From assembly GCA_034522175.1 (NCBI GenBank), contig JAXHLQ010000001.1, positions 1,550,001-1,614,000 of the forward strand: DNA of 64,000 nt, read 5' to 3'. Source of the DNA: JAIPDZ01 sp034522175. Lineage in GTDB: Bacteria; Desulfobacterota; DSM-4660; Desulfatiglandales; Desulfatiglandaceae. The position numbers were made by a program, and so were the translations under genes. Numbering within the stretch: position 1 is the stretch's first letter; each line of letters opens with the position of its first letter. Shown here piece by piece: positions 52,955 to 62,466 of the stretch. The notes under the pieces are model-generated. The model searched no databases. It was not told the DNA's origin and was given only the letters and a program-made list of their open reading frames with translations.

Positions 52955-55004
52955 CCTGGATTCCCATGGAGTCCAGAAGTCCTAACGTTGAGGGGAATAA
53001 ATCACGCTTCCTTGCTTTATTTCAAGTTAATAGATGTTATACTAAAAGTAAACTTAACAGATATTAACCACACTGTTAAGATAACGTTGCATGCCCATCA
53101 CCTCAATATATTGACCCGCCATCATGCATAAAATACCATATATTCGAAATACTTTGCCTGAAGACCATTTTTTTCTTTACAAAGGAGATTATTTATGACA
53201 TAGTGGATATATGTTAAATAGTTCACCAGAACAGCTAACAGAAGGGTCCCGGTTCTTCCTGGAACCCAAAAACGCCACCCATCGACAGTATGAGGCATTA
53301 AGGGCATACTTTGTGGAAGGCGTTTCCGGTAAGGAAGCAGCCAGAAGATTCGGCTATACCGAAGGAAGCTTTCGTGTCCTGGTCCACCACTTCCGGCAAA
53401 ACCCTGACCGACAGTTCTTTGTACCGCCTTCAAAAGGCCCCCACACGGCCCCCAAAAAGGATAATGTTCGTAATCAAGTGATCGCTCTGAGAAAACAGAA
53501 CTTGTCTATCTACGACATCAGTGACGTTCTTGCAAAAAAGGGCCATAAGATGAGCCCCGTCAGCGTATCTTACATCCTGAAAGAAGAGGGATTCGCCAGG
53601 CTTCCGAGAAGGCATGACGAAGAGCGCCCAAAATCCACCAGACCCATTGCAGGGGCTGTGGCGGATGTGAGACAGCTTCGATCTATCTCCCCGAAGGATA
53701 CACACCAAATTTGGCGGTCTCTTCTTATTTATGCCATTTCTGGCTGCCATCCCTCTTGATGAAATCCTTGAGGAAACCGGGTTTCCAGGATCAAGGATGA
53801 TCCCTGCCGGACACGCCATACGTTCCCTTATGGCCTTGAAACTTTTCGGATCGGCCCGTCACAGCCATGTCATGAGTTACGTTCTGGATGAAGGGTTGGC
53901 TTTGTTTGCCGGCCTGAATGCCATTCCCAAACGGGCTTTCCACACCGAATACAGTTGTCGGGTAGATGCCAGGTCCTACCCTTTGTTGATGCGACGCTGG
54001 TTTGACGCGATAGCCAATCTGGGTCTTGAGCAAGGCACTTCTTTTGACCTGGACTTTCATACCATCCCCTTTCATGGAGAAAATGCCCTGGTTGAGAAGC
54101 ATTATGTCTCCAAACGGAGCAGAAAACAAAAAGGGATCCTGGCTTTTGTGGCTCAAGACGCATCAACCCGGGTCTTTTGCTATGGCAATGCCGATGTCCG
54201 AAAAGATGACCAAAACGACGAGATCCTCAACTTCATTGATTATTGGAAAGAACGAACCGGTCATCTACCCCAGGAACTCATCTTTGATTCAAAACTGACA
54301 ACCTACACCAACCTGAATAAATTGAACCAACAGGGAGTGGATTTCATGACCCTCAGGCGCCGATCCAAAAACATGCTCCAGCAGGCCCACAGCGAGCCGA
54401 CATCAGCATGGAGACGCATTGAACTGGAGGGCGTATCTCGCATCTACAAAACCCCCAGGATTCTGGATACCAAGATCGCTCTCAAGGACTACGAGGGGTC
54501 TATCCGTCAGCTGGTGATTGCTGATCTCGGTCATGAAGACCCCACTTTCTTATTGACCAACCAGATGAATCGATCAGCCCGTAAACTGATCCAGAGGTAT
54601 GCACAGCGCATGATTATTGAGAATAATATCGCTGATGGCATCGATTTTTTTCACATGGACGCTCTTTCTTCCACCATAGCCATGAAAGTGAATCTCGATT
54701 TACAGCTCACGCTCATGGCCAGCAGCCTCTACCGATTGCTCGGCTCCAAACTCGGCAAGAGATATCAAAAAGCCAAATCCCGACACATATTCAGAGACTT
54801 CATAGATGCAACCGCTACACTGATCATCACGCAAAAAGAAATCATCGTCCGTTTCCAGAAGAGAGCATGTAATCCATTTTTGATCGCTGCTGATTATGAA
54901 AATGTTGATATCCCCATACCTTGGCTTGAGGGGAAAAAGCTCCGATTGGTGTTTGGCTAAAGCTCCATGGTGTTAAGTCAAAAAACTAACATGGGAAATC
55001 CAGG
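52955..55004 (+). mobile_element. 2050-bp insertion sequence inside the recombinase gene
   Basis: Ends CCTGGATTCCCATGGAG (left) and, inverted, CCTGGATTTCCCATGTTAG (right), flanked by a 4-bp duplication ATAG (52951-52954 and 55005-55008). Carries a DDE-type transposase in two overlapping frames. A 4-bp duplication and CCT ends recall IS1380-like elements, but the family was not established. Confidence 0.85.
53217..54960 (+). CDS. DDE transposase in two frames
   Basis: First frame (53217-53759): helix-turn-helix region EALRAYFVEGVSGKEAARRF and DVLAKKGHKMSPVSVSYILK. Second frame (to 54960): KFGGLFLFMPFLAAIPLDEI, SFDLDFHTIPFHGENALVEK (likely catalytic Asp), LPQELIFDSKLTTYTNLNKL, and RMIIENNIADGIDFFHMDAL with a likely Glu. 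The change of frame (+1) occurs near 53690-53700. It may be a mutation or sequence error; a programmed shift is possible but no slippery motif stands out. About 580 residues when joined. Confidence 0.8.
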
Positions 55005-55481
55005 ATAGTGGTGACGCTTAAGCTTTAAGGGTTCCGATATCCTCATGCCGCATCGAGCCAGCAGGAAAACGACCGTATAGAAAGCCAGGTCCCTGAGAAA
55101 AAAACGTTTTGTTTTCCGTATCCTTTTGCAGATGGCCGAGAGTAACTGGTCGGTTTGATGGGGGAAAAGATAAAGGGTACGATGGCGTTTTTCTTAAGGA
55201 GCGGGATATCCTGAAGCGGGTTTTCTTTCATAAGGCCCTGTCGTATCAGGAATTGGAAGAAGTTCCGTGTTGCCCAGATATTGGCGTTTACAGAGTTTTT
55301 ATCGATGTGGATATGGCTTCTCATCTCAAGGAAGAATCCGGGATCAAACGAGTCCCAGTCGGCATTTTTCTCCATCACGTATCGATCAAAAAGAAGAAGG
55401 TGATATCTGATACTCTTCAGGGAATATCCCAGCCCTTGGCGATATGTAAGGAACGCATTGATTTTCGGGGCCAAGAAGCTC

Positions 55482-56372
55482 TCAAAGGACTTCATTGAAC
55501 AGGACCTTTCTCATTCGTTCGGTATCGATATAGAGATACCTCTGCGTGGATTGGATATTGTGGTGTCCCATCATTTCTTTGATCTCGTAAATGTCTCGTC
55601 CCATTTTGAGCAGGTTTTGAGCGTAGGTATGCCTAAGCCAGTAGGCTGTAGAAGCAAGCCCCGCTTTTTCCATGGCCTTTTTCATGTTTCCGGCCACCCT
55701 CTCTGGTTTAAGGGGTGAACCTGCACAAGTCAAAAAGAGTGTCCTGAGATCCGTTTTGGGTCTGGCCTTGAAAACATAAGCGGCAATGGCTTTAACTGTC
55801 TGTTTGGGCAAAGGAAGCGTGGTCGGTTTGTTGGTCTTTCGTTCCCTGATGGTGATCTCTCCCCGGGTAAAGGAGATGTGGTCCAGGGTGATTCCGCTGA
55901 TTTCAACAGGTCTGAGGCCCAGGGCGTAGGCCAGGTGGATCATGGCATACGTCCGGATATCCACAGAAGTAGAAAGTTTCAGGCTTGAAAAGAGCCGTTG
56001 CAACTCCTCTGGCCGCAAAAACTTAGGCGGTTTCTTATGGGCGAACAGGGGAGCGCCTACCAGTAACGTGGCCAGATCTTTCCTGATGATCTTTCTTTCA
56101 GCATACAAATATGTCAAGAATCCTCGTACATGATACCGATAAATCCGGAGGGTCGATTTGGCTACATTGAATTCACCCATAAAGGCGTCAAGGTGTTCTA
56201 TTTTCATGGCGGCAAGCCTGATTGTATGCTTTTCAAGATAATGATAAAGCGACGTCATCACCCTTCTTACATTGGTGATCTGGACCTGAGAGATTTCCCT
56301 CGTATGTTCCAGATAGAGAAAGTACTGCTCGTAAAGATCAGGCAGTCTGACCTTGTTGCGTGCCTCGTTCAT
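55482..56372 (-). CDS. Tyrosine recombinase, first of a trio (RitA-like)
   Basis: 296 residues. Core-binding domain (LPDLYEQYFLYLEHTREISQ) and catalytic domain with YALGLRPVEISGI (Arg-I), ERKTNKPTTLPL (Lys), YWLRHTYAQNLL (H/Y-x-x-R) and MGHHNIQSTQRYLYI (His and Tyr). GGGAG before the ATG. Its end overlaps the next recombinase start by 14 nt. Confidence 0.9.
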   Translation of the reverse strand: MNEARNKVRLPDLYEQYFLYLEHTREISQVQITNVRRVMTSLYHYLEKHTIRLAAMKIEHLDAFMGEFNVAKSTLRIYRYHVRGFLTYLYAERKIIRKDLATLLVGAPLFAHKKPPKFLRPEELQRLFSSLKLSTSVDIRTYAMIHLAYALGLRPVEISGITLDHISFTRGEITIRERKTNKPTTLPLPKQTVKAIAAYVFKARPKTDLRTLFLTCAGSPLKPERVAGNMKKAMEKAGLASTAYWLRHTYAQNLLKMGRDIYEIKEMMGHHNIQSTQRYLYIDTERMRKVLFNEVL

Positions 56373-56766
56373 GGAGTTTCTCCCGGATCCTTTTCATGTA
56401 TTCGGATCTCATCTCACGCTGCTGTTGCAGGATCTCTTCTTTTGTCAATGGGGTTATCGGTTCCGGCGGCAATGAAAGGACCTGGTAGATGGGATGTTCA
56501 TAGGCCAAAAGAGATCTGCTGATCAGTCCCTCTCTTGCCTCTCCCAGTGAGGTGAGACCAATTTTGATCAGACTGCATATCTTATCATCATGGTAGAAAC
56601 TGATCCCGTTTCTGTCGGAGACACTTACCAGGAAAAAATAAAGCAGAATCTCCACAGCAGACAGATCCCTAAGGAAACCACCGGTGATAAAACGATGATC
56701 GATCCAGCTGAAGGACCCTTTAATCTTACGGATCCTTGAAGAATTGAGCATTCTCTTTTGATACAT
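56338..56766 (-). CDS. Helix-turn-helix-like accessory protein of the recombinase module
   Basis: 142 residues from the ATG at 56766 (MYQKRMLNSSRIRKIKGSFS), with GGGAGGTG 6 nt upstream. The middle (LRDLSAVEILLYFFLVSVSD, HDDKICSLIKIGLTSLGEAR) matches the winged-helix layout of replication-initiator-like HTH proteins. The tail is basic (QQREMRSEYMKRIREKLHER). It overlaps the first recombinase gene by 35 nt, so it is part of the same operon and likely binds element DNA (inference). Confidence 0.75.
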   Translation of the reverse strand: MYQKRMLNSSRIRKIKGSFSWIDHRFITGGFLRDLSAVEILLYFFLVSVSDRNGISFYHDDKICSLIKIGLTSLGEAREGLISRSLLAYEHPIYQVLSLPPEPITPLTKEEILQQQREMRSEYMKRIREKLHERGTQQGQTA

Positions 56767-56771
56767 GGTTG

Positions 56772-57266
56772 TCACCTCCCGCAAGCAATGGCGACATTTT
56801 CCTTACTGCACAAAGCTTTGTCCAACTGAACTTGTATATCAAGACAGGGAAGGGTGCTTAAAAGAAATGTGATTCCAGAAGGTTGTGCAGTTAACTGGGC
56901 TTGTATATCAAGTTTCGAGGATTCCCATAATTCGTTCGTGATCTCGGGGACCTGTCTATTTAACTGGGCTTGTATATCAAGACGGAGCTTTTTTCGCCGG
57001 TCACGAACCTGTTGGGCCTCCCGGTTCTTTCTCACATAGTCCGGATGGCTTTCCCGGTAGTGTTTAAGGTATCCCGGATTCTCTTCAAGCCACTCTTTGA
57101 CCCGAGGATAATCATTGCAATGGCAGTCAGGGTTTCTTTCCCTCCATTTCCTGTTGTTATTTGCCTTCAGGGCGGCTTTGCAGCCAAGTTTTCCACAGAT
57201 TTTTTGACGCTTACCGACTTTCGGGTGAGGGGTGAACTGGGCCTTACAGTAGGGACACTCTTTCAT
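56772..57266 (-). CDS. Zinc-finger protein with 23-residue LDIQAQL repeats
   Basis: 164 residues from the ATG at 57266 (AAAGGAGGACCAGG upstream). The N-terminus has a zinc-binding set CPYCKAQF...CGKLGCKAALKAN and CHC. A helical, basic middle follows (VKEWLEENPGYLKHYRESHP, VRKNREAQQVRDRRKKL). Then LDIQAQL occurs three times at 23-residue spacing (LDIQAQL, LDIQAQL, LDIQVQL). First gene of the five-gene recombinase operon. The repeats in the DNA are more conserved than the residues between them. Confidence 0.75.
   Translation of the reverse strand: MKECPYCKAQFTPHPKVGKRQKICGKLGCKAALKANNNRKWRERNPDCHCNDYPRVKEWLEENPGYLKHYRESHPDYVRKNREAQQVRDRRKKLRLDIQAQLNRQVPEITNELWESSKLDIQAQLTAQPSGITFLLSTLPCLDIQVQLDKALCSKENVAIACGR
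56822..56981. repeat. Three 22-bp repeats at exact 69-bp spacing
   Basis: The motif around CTTGTATATCAAG starts at 56822, 56891 and 56960. Copies 2 and 3 are identical over 22 bp and copy 1 differs at four positions. The 47-bp segments between are unrelated. It lies inside the zinc-finger gene and keeps the frame (69 = 23 codons). Confidence 0.85.
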
Positions 57267-57314
57267 CCTGGTCCTCCTTTGCAAAAGAGGAAGTACACAA
57301 AACAAACAAATCAA

Positions 57315-57741
57315 AAGACCAAGATGAAAAAAGAGAAATCAAAAGGAAAGAACCATATTCCTTTCTCACTCCTTCAACTATACGAATTATAAGGAAAGAA
57401 GTTTAAATCGGGATGGGCAATGAATCTTACGCCGGAGAATAAGTATATGAAAAACAAGAAGGGAATAAAATGGAAGGAATCAAATACTCATACAACATAA
57501 CCAAACTAACAACATAACGTGCATCATAGTGGCAGCCAAGTAGTTGATTTTATTAGACCATACCAAATCAAACCCGGAATCTCTATTAGAAGAGTGTTTC
57601 CAATAACTGTTACCCTTGGCTCGGATGTCAACTTGTCAAATCCGTAATCATTGACCGCAATTCGTCGATCTGCAACTCCTGTGCTTCAATTCATGCTTTT
57701 TGATGACGGAAAGAGCGCATTTTGGACTTTTTGCGAGCGTA
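57315..57741. other. Non-coding gap right of the recombinase module
   Basis: About 430 AT-rich bases without a supported gene. Contains ACAACATAACGTGCAT at 57505, a possible end of the recombinase module. Confidence 0.35.
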
Positions 57742-57748
57742 TCAAGCC

Positions 57749-58305
57749 TTACAGTTCAACATCGGCGAACACATCGCCATAGATCTCTTCCAGTTCTTTC
57801 GTTTCCCTTGTCGTGAGTTGAGCAAATTCCGCCTTTCGTGCCCGATTTGACAGGCGGCCGTTGTTTTGACTAAGAAAGCGAAAAAGAAGATCGATGGTGC
57901 GGTCCGGCATATCCACAATCTCCTCAATACGTTCTCTGAAAGCGTCGTATTGTTTGAGGAATTCTGTTTCATTCGGAAGGTCTTCATTTATCGTTCTGAA
58001 CTCCCGGTGGCGGCAAAAAGGCGTTTAAGAACAGCGAGATCCAACCCCTCGTATTTAAGCGCAAATGTCAGGTGGCCCTCCAGGCTCGCCTTGGGCGCGT
58101 GGCGTGGTGTCAGGATTTGCCACCCTGCATCTGTGCAGGTCCTGTGGTGCTCTCCTGTAGCAGAGAGCAGGCGCGGCAATGGCACGGATAAATCATAGGC
58201 GTCAACCAGGGCAGAATATCCGGCAGGTGTCGCCCTCTCAGGAAGGGGTCTCTCATGAAAAACGGTGACTGCCCCTGAAAAACAATTTATATTTTTAAGT
58301 GTCAT
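57749..58305 (-). pseudogene. Fic family protein with the catalytic core deleted
   Basis: The N-terminal part (58305 leftward: VFHERPLPERATPAGYSALV, YDLSVPLPRLLSATGEHHRT, LTFALKYEGLDLAVLKRLF) is the usual start of a Fic protein family. The C-terminal part, in another frame (NETEFLKQYDAFRERIEEIV, PDRTIDLLFRFLSQNNGRLS, ARKAEFAQL), is its end. The central HPFxxGNGR AMPylation motif and about 150 residues are absent. Internal deletion remnant. Confidence 0.78.
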
Positions 58306-58482
58306 AAAAAACGATATAATTCCTTGAAAATCGATTCAAAAGAACAAACATGTTGAAAAATAAACATATATCATGAAAAAACATTACACAAGTTCAGAAT
58401 TAGTGTGATTCGATTATGCAGCCACGAAGACACGAAGCTTCCAACTCGGTTCATAACATACATATGACAGTTTTGCCTATGT

Positions 58483-59004
58483 TTAAAGCTGGAATTTAAG
58501 ACGCACTTCGGTTTTTACCTTTTCCAGAAGTGAGCGTTTTATATACAGAGTGGACTTCAATGGTATCTGGTCAAGAATCAGCAAAACCTGTTCCGGTCTT
58601 CTCATTTCCCGTCTTATGGATCGAATGAGAATACCGATCGTTCCATGTACGCTGAAACCGATCTGTTCTGCAACAAATCGAGCAGCAGCGTCATCGGTAA
58701 AAAAGACCGCATTTGGTTTTTCGGCCATAAGGGACAGGGCTTCAATTTCGCCAGCATCAAGTGAAAATAATCGACACATGGTGTCCAATTGTTTGCCCGG
58801 ATGATATGATCTTTCCAGATGGGTGAGATTGAGATGGGTTTTCTCTAACGCTGTGGGCCGATAGGAAAGGATTTCTTGCCAGACAGTGTCCGGTATCAGG
58901 TTTTCTTCAAAATCAGAGATCAGATCAAGGCAAGCGAGTTCATCTAAATGGATTATGGGTCCGGCATCAAATATGGCCGTATTCGACTGCTTAGTCCTGC
59001 CCAT
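58483..59004 (-). CDS. DUF3368 PIN-like toxin
   Basis: 173 residues: AIFDAGPIIHLDELACLDL, SLDAGEIEALSLMAEKPNAV, FFTDDAAARFVAEQIGFSVH, GTIGILIRS. This is the DUF3368 family of PIN-related toxins with conserved Asp/Glu. It overlaps the upstream antitoxin gene by 14 nt. Confidence 0.88.
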   Translation of the reverse strand: MGRTKQSNTAIFDAGPIIHLDELACLDLISDFEENLIPDTVWQEILSYRPTALEKTHLNLTHLERSYHPGKQLDTMCRLFSLDAGEIEALSLMAEKPNAVFFTDDAAARFVAEQIGFSVHGTIGILIRSIRREMRRPEQVLLILDQIPLKSTLYIKRSLLEKVKTEVRLKFQL

Positions 59005-59200
59005 GCAGACCCCATTCCACGTCCTTTAAAATATGCGTAGCCATGAGATCGGGTTGGTGCGAGTCCAGAAAGCGACGTATCGCTTCTGCGAAAATGTCCT
59101 TTTCGTCACGATACCAACCATCTTTGACAAGTCCGATCGCCTTTTTATAAAGCATCTCAGGTATTTCCATTTCAATAGTTCGCACTTGTTTTCTCCTCAC
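58991..59200 (-). CDS. Ribbon-helix-helix antitoxin
   Basis: 69 residues: RTIEMEIPEMLYKKAIGLVK and DIFAEAIRRFLDSHQPDLM, a short RHH-like antitoxin. It overlaps and precedes the DUF3368 toxin, forming a type II module. Confidence 0.82.
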   Translation of the reverse strand: MRRKQVRTIEMEIPEMLYKKAIGLVKDGWYRDEKDIFAEAIRRFLDSHQPDLMATHILKDVEWGLHGQD

Positions 59201-59437
59201 CGAACTTCATCCAGAACGTTTTAGGATTTGGTTTGTTCACCCCTGGCCAAGGATTTGGCTTACAAAAAGATTTTCAAAATCATGATAGCATGATGCGCAT
59301 TTACATAGGCTTTGAAATCTTACCAGAAGCGCATCTAAAGTCAACTCCGCGAAAGCATATGCAGCAATTCTCATATGGGTTGACTTCTGCGGGGAGCAAT
59401 GTGGTTAGAATAGAATACCGAACCCTAATAAATGGAC

Positions 59438-59839
59438 TCAGGTAGTATAAATCCGGAGGCTGCTGACAGAGGCGATTCGATTAAAATCTTTATCATTATG
59501 GAGTAAGGGCATCCCATATTGGATCGCGGTTTGGGCGATGAGGCAATCGGCCGTCTTTCGTATGGTGACACCCTGCCTCCTGCAAACGCGATAAAGCCGG
59601 GCAGCGCTGACGTATGACTCCGGAATGGATAAGCCTAAGATTTGCAGGTGGAGCAGATGCCTTTTGGCCACCTTGAATTCCGCGTCATGATTGAAGCCCT
59701 GGAGCGTTTCCGTCAGGATATAGGCGGAGATGCAGACGTCTTCCTCCTCCTCCAGAAGTTTACTAAGAGCTGCTTGCGGTGCACTGGAAACACCGTTGAA
59801 AAAATCGATCCACACAGAGGTATCAACCAGTATCTTCAA
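59438..59839 (-). CDS. vapC: VapC family PIN-domain toxin
   Basis: 133 residues with a complete PIN set: ILVDTSVWIDFF, YILTETLQGF, KTADCLIAQTAI, LLHNDKDFNRIAS. Overlaps the antitoxin by 17 nt. Likely tRNA/rRNA endoribonuclease. Confidence 0.92.
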   Translation of the reverse strand: MKILVDTSVWIDFFNGVSSAPQAALSKLLEEEEDVCISAYILTETLQGFNHDAEFKVAKRHLLHLQILGLSIPESYVSAARLYRVCRRQGVTIRKTADCLIAQTAIQYGMPLLHNDKDFNRIASVSSLRIYTT

Positions 59840-60032
59840 AACGGTTTTTCCTCATTTCATCCAAGTTTCCTTCCCAGTGTAGCTTTCCCTCAAGTGCCAA
59901 AAGGGCTTTCCTCCTTTCCCGATTGACGAGTTCTTTGAGGGCAAGATTCACCAGTTCCCGTTTGGTCTTGAGATTCGTCAATGCCAGTCCCTGTTCCATC
60001 AAGTCATCGTCTAAAACAATATTTGTGCGCAT
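59823..60032 (-). CDS. vapB: VapB family antitoxin
   Basis: 69 residues from the ATG at 60032 (MRTNIVLDDDLMEQGLALTN), with AAGGAG 7 nt upstream. The type II VapB motif LKTKRELVNLALKELVNRE is followed by the toxin-binding GKLHWEGNLDEMR. Confidence 0.92.
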   Translation of the reverse strand: MRTNIVLDDDLMEQGLALTNLKTKRELVNLALKELVNRERRKALLALEGKLHWEGNLDEMRKNRFEDTG

Positions 60033-60053
60033 ATATGAAGGCTCCTTGTACAC

Positions 60054-60885
60054 CTCTATAGGCTACTTTCCGGTGTATGTCAAGTCCAATGGGTGCAGCC
60101 ACCTGACAGTCTCGTAAAAGTCAAAAACTCACACAAAGGACAGAGAGGGCTTTTGGGGCTTGATCTTTCATTGGCTGGTTTCAAGAAATGGGAGGCTTTT
60201 GGTGAGCTGTAGCCTTTCATAAAGGCCGCTTCTTGTCAAGGCTGGGTGATCTATTGGTTAGGATATCTCAATAAATCCAATAGGATGAATAATATAGGAA
60301 GTATTGCGCCGGTCAAGATCGAGTAGCTATGAAGTTCGCGTATCGCAGCTTTGAAAATGGACGTGCCTCCTTTCTATGAGGCTGGTAGATATAGTCTCGA
60401 AGGTTCTCGCCCATTATTTTTCACGATAGACCAGTAGTTCACAGACCTTTCGTGCCAAATCCCCCATATTGACGATCTTAATTGCAAAGCCGACGATTCC
60501 CATCAACCTCCATCCATTGAAAAATTTGAACCTTAATCGTAGTTTTTCCAACGGATTTCTTGGATCTTTCAATTTTGACTGTAAATGGAACACCCTGCAT
60601 ACTTTGTATTAATCTGTTTGCCACCATTTGATGTTCATAAACACGGTAAGTCTGCAATTGTCAGGTTAATCTAAGCAGGCGTTTTTGTATTTTTGACCAA
60701 TTTCAACCACATTCATAATGCTGCTACGATGTGGTGTTACAAAGGGCCGTGGTTTATGTACGATAGCACTCATAACATGTATATTCTCATTGAAACCGTT
60801 TAAAAGGTGGGCGATTATTTTAATTACCGGCGAGTCCATTTCTATGATTACGGGTCCTCAATGAAAATTCTATCAGAAGTTGCGC
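60054..60885. other. Non-coding stretch
   Basis: About 830 bases with only short random frames. No repeat family recognised. It ends at the IS200-like remnant. Confidence 0.35.
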
Positions 60886-60891
60886 TGAGGA

Positions 60892-61206
60892 CCACGGGCG
60901 TGAGCCCGTGGGTGAAAGCGCGCCAGCCGAAGGCTGGCAGATTATGGTTCATGATATACTCACATTTCGGTATCTGCAATCGTTGAAAAGATCAAGGCAA
61001 ATACGAGCCGTGAAGTCCGGAAGCGTTTCCCCTGGGTAAAGAAGGTGTACTGGCGCAATGAGTTCTGGTCACCAGGCTTCTTTTCCTCCACGGTGGGAAT
61101 CGACGAAGAAATCATCAAAAGGTATGTGGAGTTCCAGGAGAAGGTTGACACAGGGCAACTCCAGTTGAGTTTAGCTTTTAAAGTGCCACGGGCGTAAGCC
61201 CGTGGG
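60892..61206 (+). mobile_element. IS200/IS605-like remnant with terminal hairpins
   Basis: Hairpins CCACGGGC-GTGA-GCCCGTGG (60892-60911) and CCACGGGC-GTAA-GCCCGTGG (61186-61205) bound the piece, with an extra CCAGCC-GAAG-GGCTGG-like stem inside. Between them lies the C-terminal end of a Y1 transposase (REVRKRFPWVKKVYWRNEFW, SPGFFSSTVGIDEE, RYVEFQEKV). The N-terminal half with the HUH motif is missing. Confidence 0.78.
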
Positions 61207-61395
61207 TATCTACTCTAAATAGACAAAGTAAATAAAAACTATAAAATTTTATAAAAAATCCTTCTATTTTAGGCGTAAATTTTTCTTGACCGCTTAGGGT
61301 GTTTCAGCTATATAAAAATGAGCTTTTTAGTTGCGTTAGTATTTAGGGTTGCTGAGAGTAATCAGCAGATTTGAAGAAGAAAAGGAGGAGGGAAT

Positions 61396-62364
61396 ATGAT
61401 GAAGAAAAAATGTAAGATGAAAGTTGTTTTGTTGTCTTTAATTATGATTTTTTTGGCTTCGGTGATTCAAGTAAATGCTGCCTTGGTCACCTCAGCACCC
61501 GATTTATGTAATGAGCCGAGCGGAGATTGGGCAATGTGTGGGGGCACTTTTATAAATTGTGACTATATTACTTTCGGTGAAGAAGGCGGCGAGTGTGTTA
61601 TGAGTGTGCCGCAAGCGCCGACTGAATACGGTTCTGCGTTTAATTTTTATTTGGCCGCGAACGGCAACCCTCCTGTAGACGTTGTTGAGTTGGAAGCTGA
61701 TCTGATGCTTGAAAATACAGATAACAATTCCAATTTATTCATAGAGCTCAAAAGAAATCTGCCAGATGGGACTGCGGTTGAAATTCGTGGATATATTTCG
61801 AATAGTTTTGGCCAAGCTGTCGTGCAGGGGAATATCCATTATTTTGATAAGTTTATGAATCCACATTCTTTTGCGTTGGAGGAAAAACCTGCGTATTTGG
61901 ATCAATTCTATAGTTTCAAAATTGTTGCAGATGGAGAACTTGTAACGATTAGCGTTGACGATATTCCTCTTGTTTCTTGGAATTACGATTATGGATTTCT
62001 TGGCCAATGGGTTAGTGGAAGTGCAACCATTGCGGGCGAATCGGATACGGACGCTTTTTCCTCCAAGGTAAAGAATGTTCAGGCTAAATATTATGATAGT
62101 CAGCCTACGGTTGAGGAGCGATTGGAGGCCCTTATTTCAACTGTCGAATCATATGGTTTCAAAAAGGGTATTGAGAAAAGTTTGGTTAAGAAACTTGAAT
62201 CTGCTCTAAGGTCTTACGAGAAGGGTAGGTACGATGCCTCTTCGAACAAAATGGGGGCTTTTATTAACCATGTGGAAGCCCAAACGGGTAAGAATATTCT
62301 TGAAAATGAGTCTATTTACTTGATAAGTGAGGCTGAGGCTATTATAGGGATGATAGGTAATTAG
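61396..62364 (+). CDS. Exported protein with C-terminal FIMAH domain
   Basis: 322 residues. Signal peptide (KMKVVLLSLIMIFLASVIQV, ending NAA), a beta-rich region of about 200 residues (EYGSAFNFYLAANGNPPVDV, LVTISVDDIPLVSWNYDYGF) resembling a lectin-like sandwich, and a C-terminal helical FIMAH domain (LISTVESYGFKKGIEKSLVK, KLESALRSYEKGRYDASSNK). AAAAGGAGGAGGG precedes the ATG. Probably secreted or surface located; ligand unknown. A terminator follows at 72 bp. Confidence 0.8.
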   Translation: MMKKKCKMKVVLLSLIMIFLASVIQVNAALVTSAPDLCNEPSGDWAMCGGTFINCDYITFGEEGGECVMSVPQAPTEYGSAFNFYLAANGNPPVDVVELEADLMLENTDNNSNLFIELKRNLPDGTAVEIRGYISNSFGQAVVQGNIHYFDKFMNPHSFALEEKPAYLDQFYSFKIVADGELVTISVDDIPLVSWNYDYGFLGQWVSGSATIAGESDTDAFSSKVKNVQAKYYDSQPTVEERLEALISTVESYGFKKGIEKSLVKKLESALRSYEKGRYDASSNKMGAFINHVEAQTGKNILENESIYLISEAEAIIGMIGN

Positions 62365-62435
62365 GTCTGGATGCTTAGTGTCCCCAAAGACTTTTTAACT
62401 ATCCTCGATAATCAGGGCCTGTCCTTTTATTTGGA

Positions 62436-62466
62436 AGCAGGAATCAATAAATGATTCCTGCTTTTT
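62436..62466 (+). terminator. Intrinsic terminator of the FIMAH gene
   Basis: An 11-bp perfect stem AGCAGGAATCA (62436-62446) with TGATTCCTGCT (62452-62462), loop of 5 nt, followed by TTTT. Confidence 0.85.

Larger units (their letters stand above)
52468..55495 (-). pseudogene. Second tyrosine recombinase of the trio, split by an insertion sequence
   Basis: N-terminal part (55495 leftward): FLTYRQGLGYSLKSIRYHLL, TRNFFQFLIRQGLMKENPLQ, then after a -1 shift in G5 (55160-55164) FYTVVFLLARCGMRISEPLK ending KLKRHHY. The C-terminal part (52950 leftward) resumes RRDDRTLYIEKTKFSKDRL, LTDYQFRSLFHQALKEIGLD, PHSLRHSFAVYTLL, AYMGHSEYKYTSVYLRV. The 2050-bp element 52955-55004 lies between the two. Removing it and one ATAG copy joins HHY to RRDD in frame, showing an originally complete recombinase. 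Confidence 0.87.

Noticed and set aside
56822..56981. CRISPR array
   Set aside because: Only three repeats, 47-bp intervals, inside a protein-coding frame that the spacing preserves. It is reported as an in-gene repeat instead.
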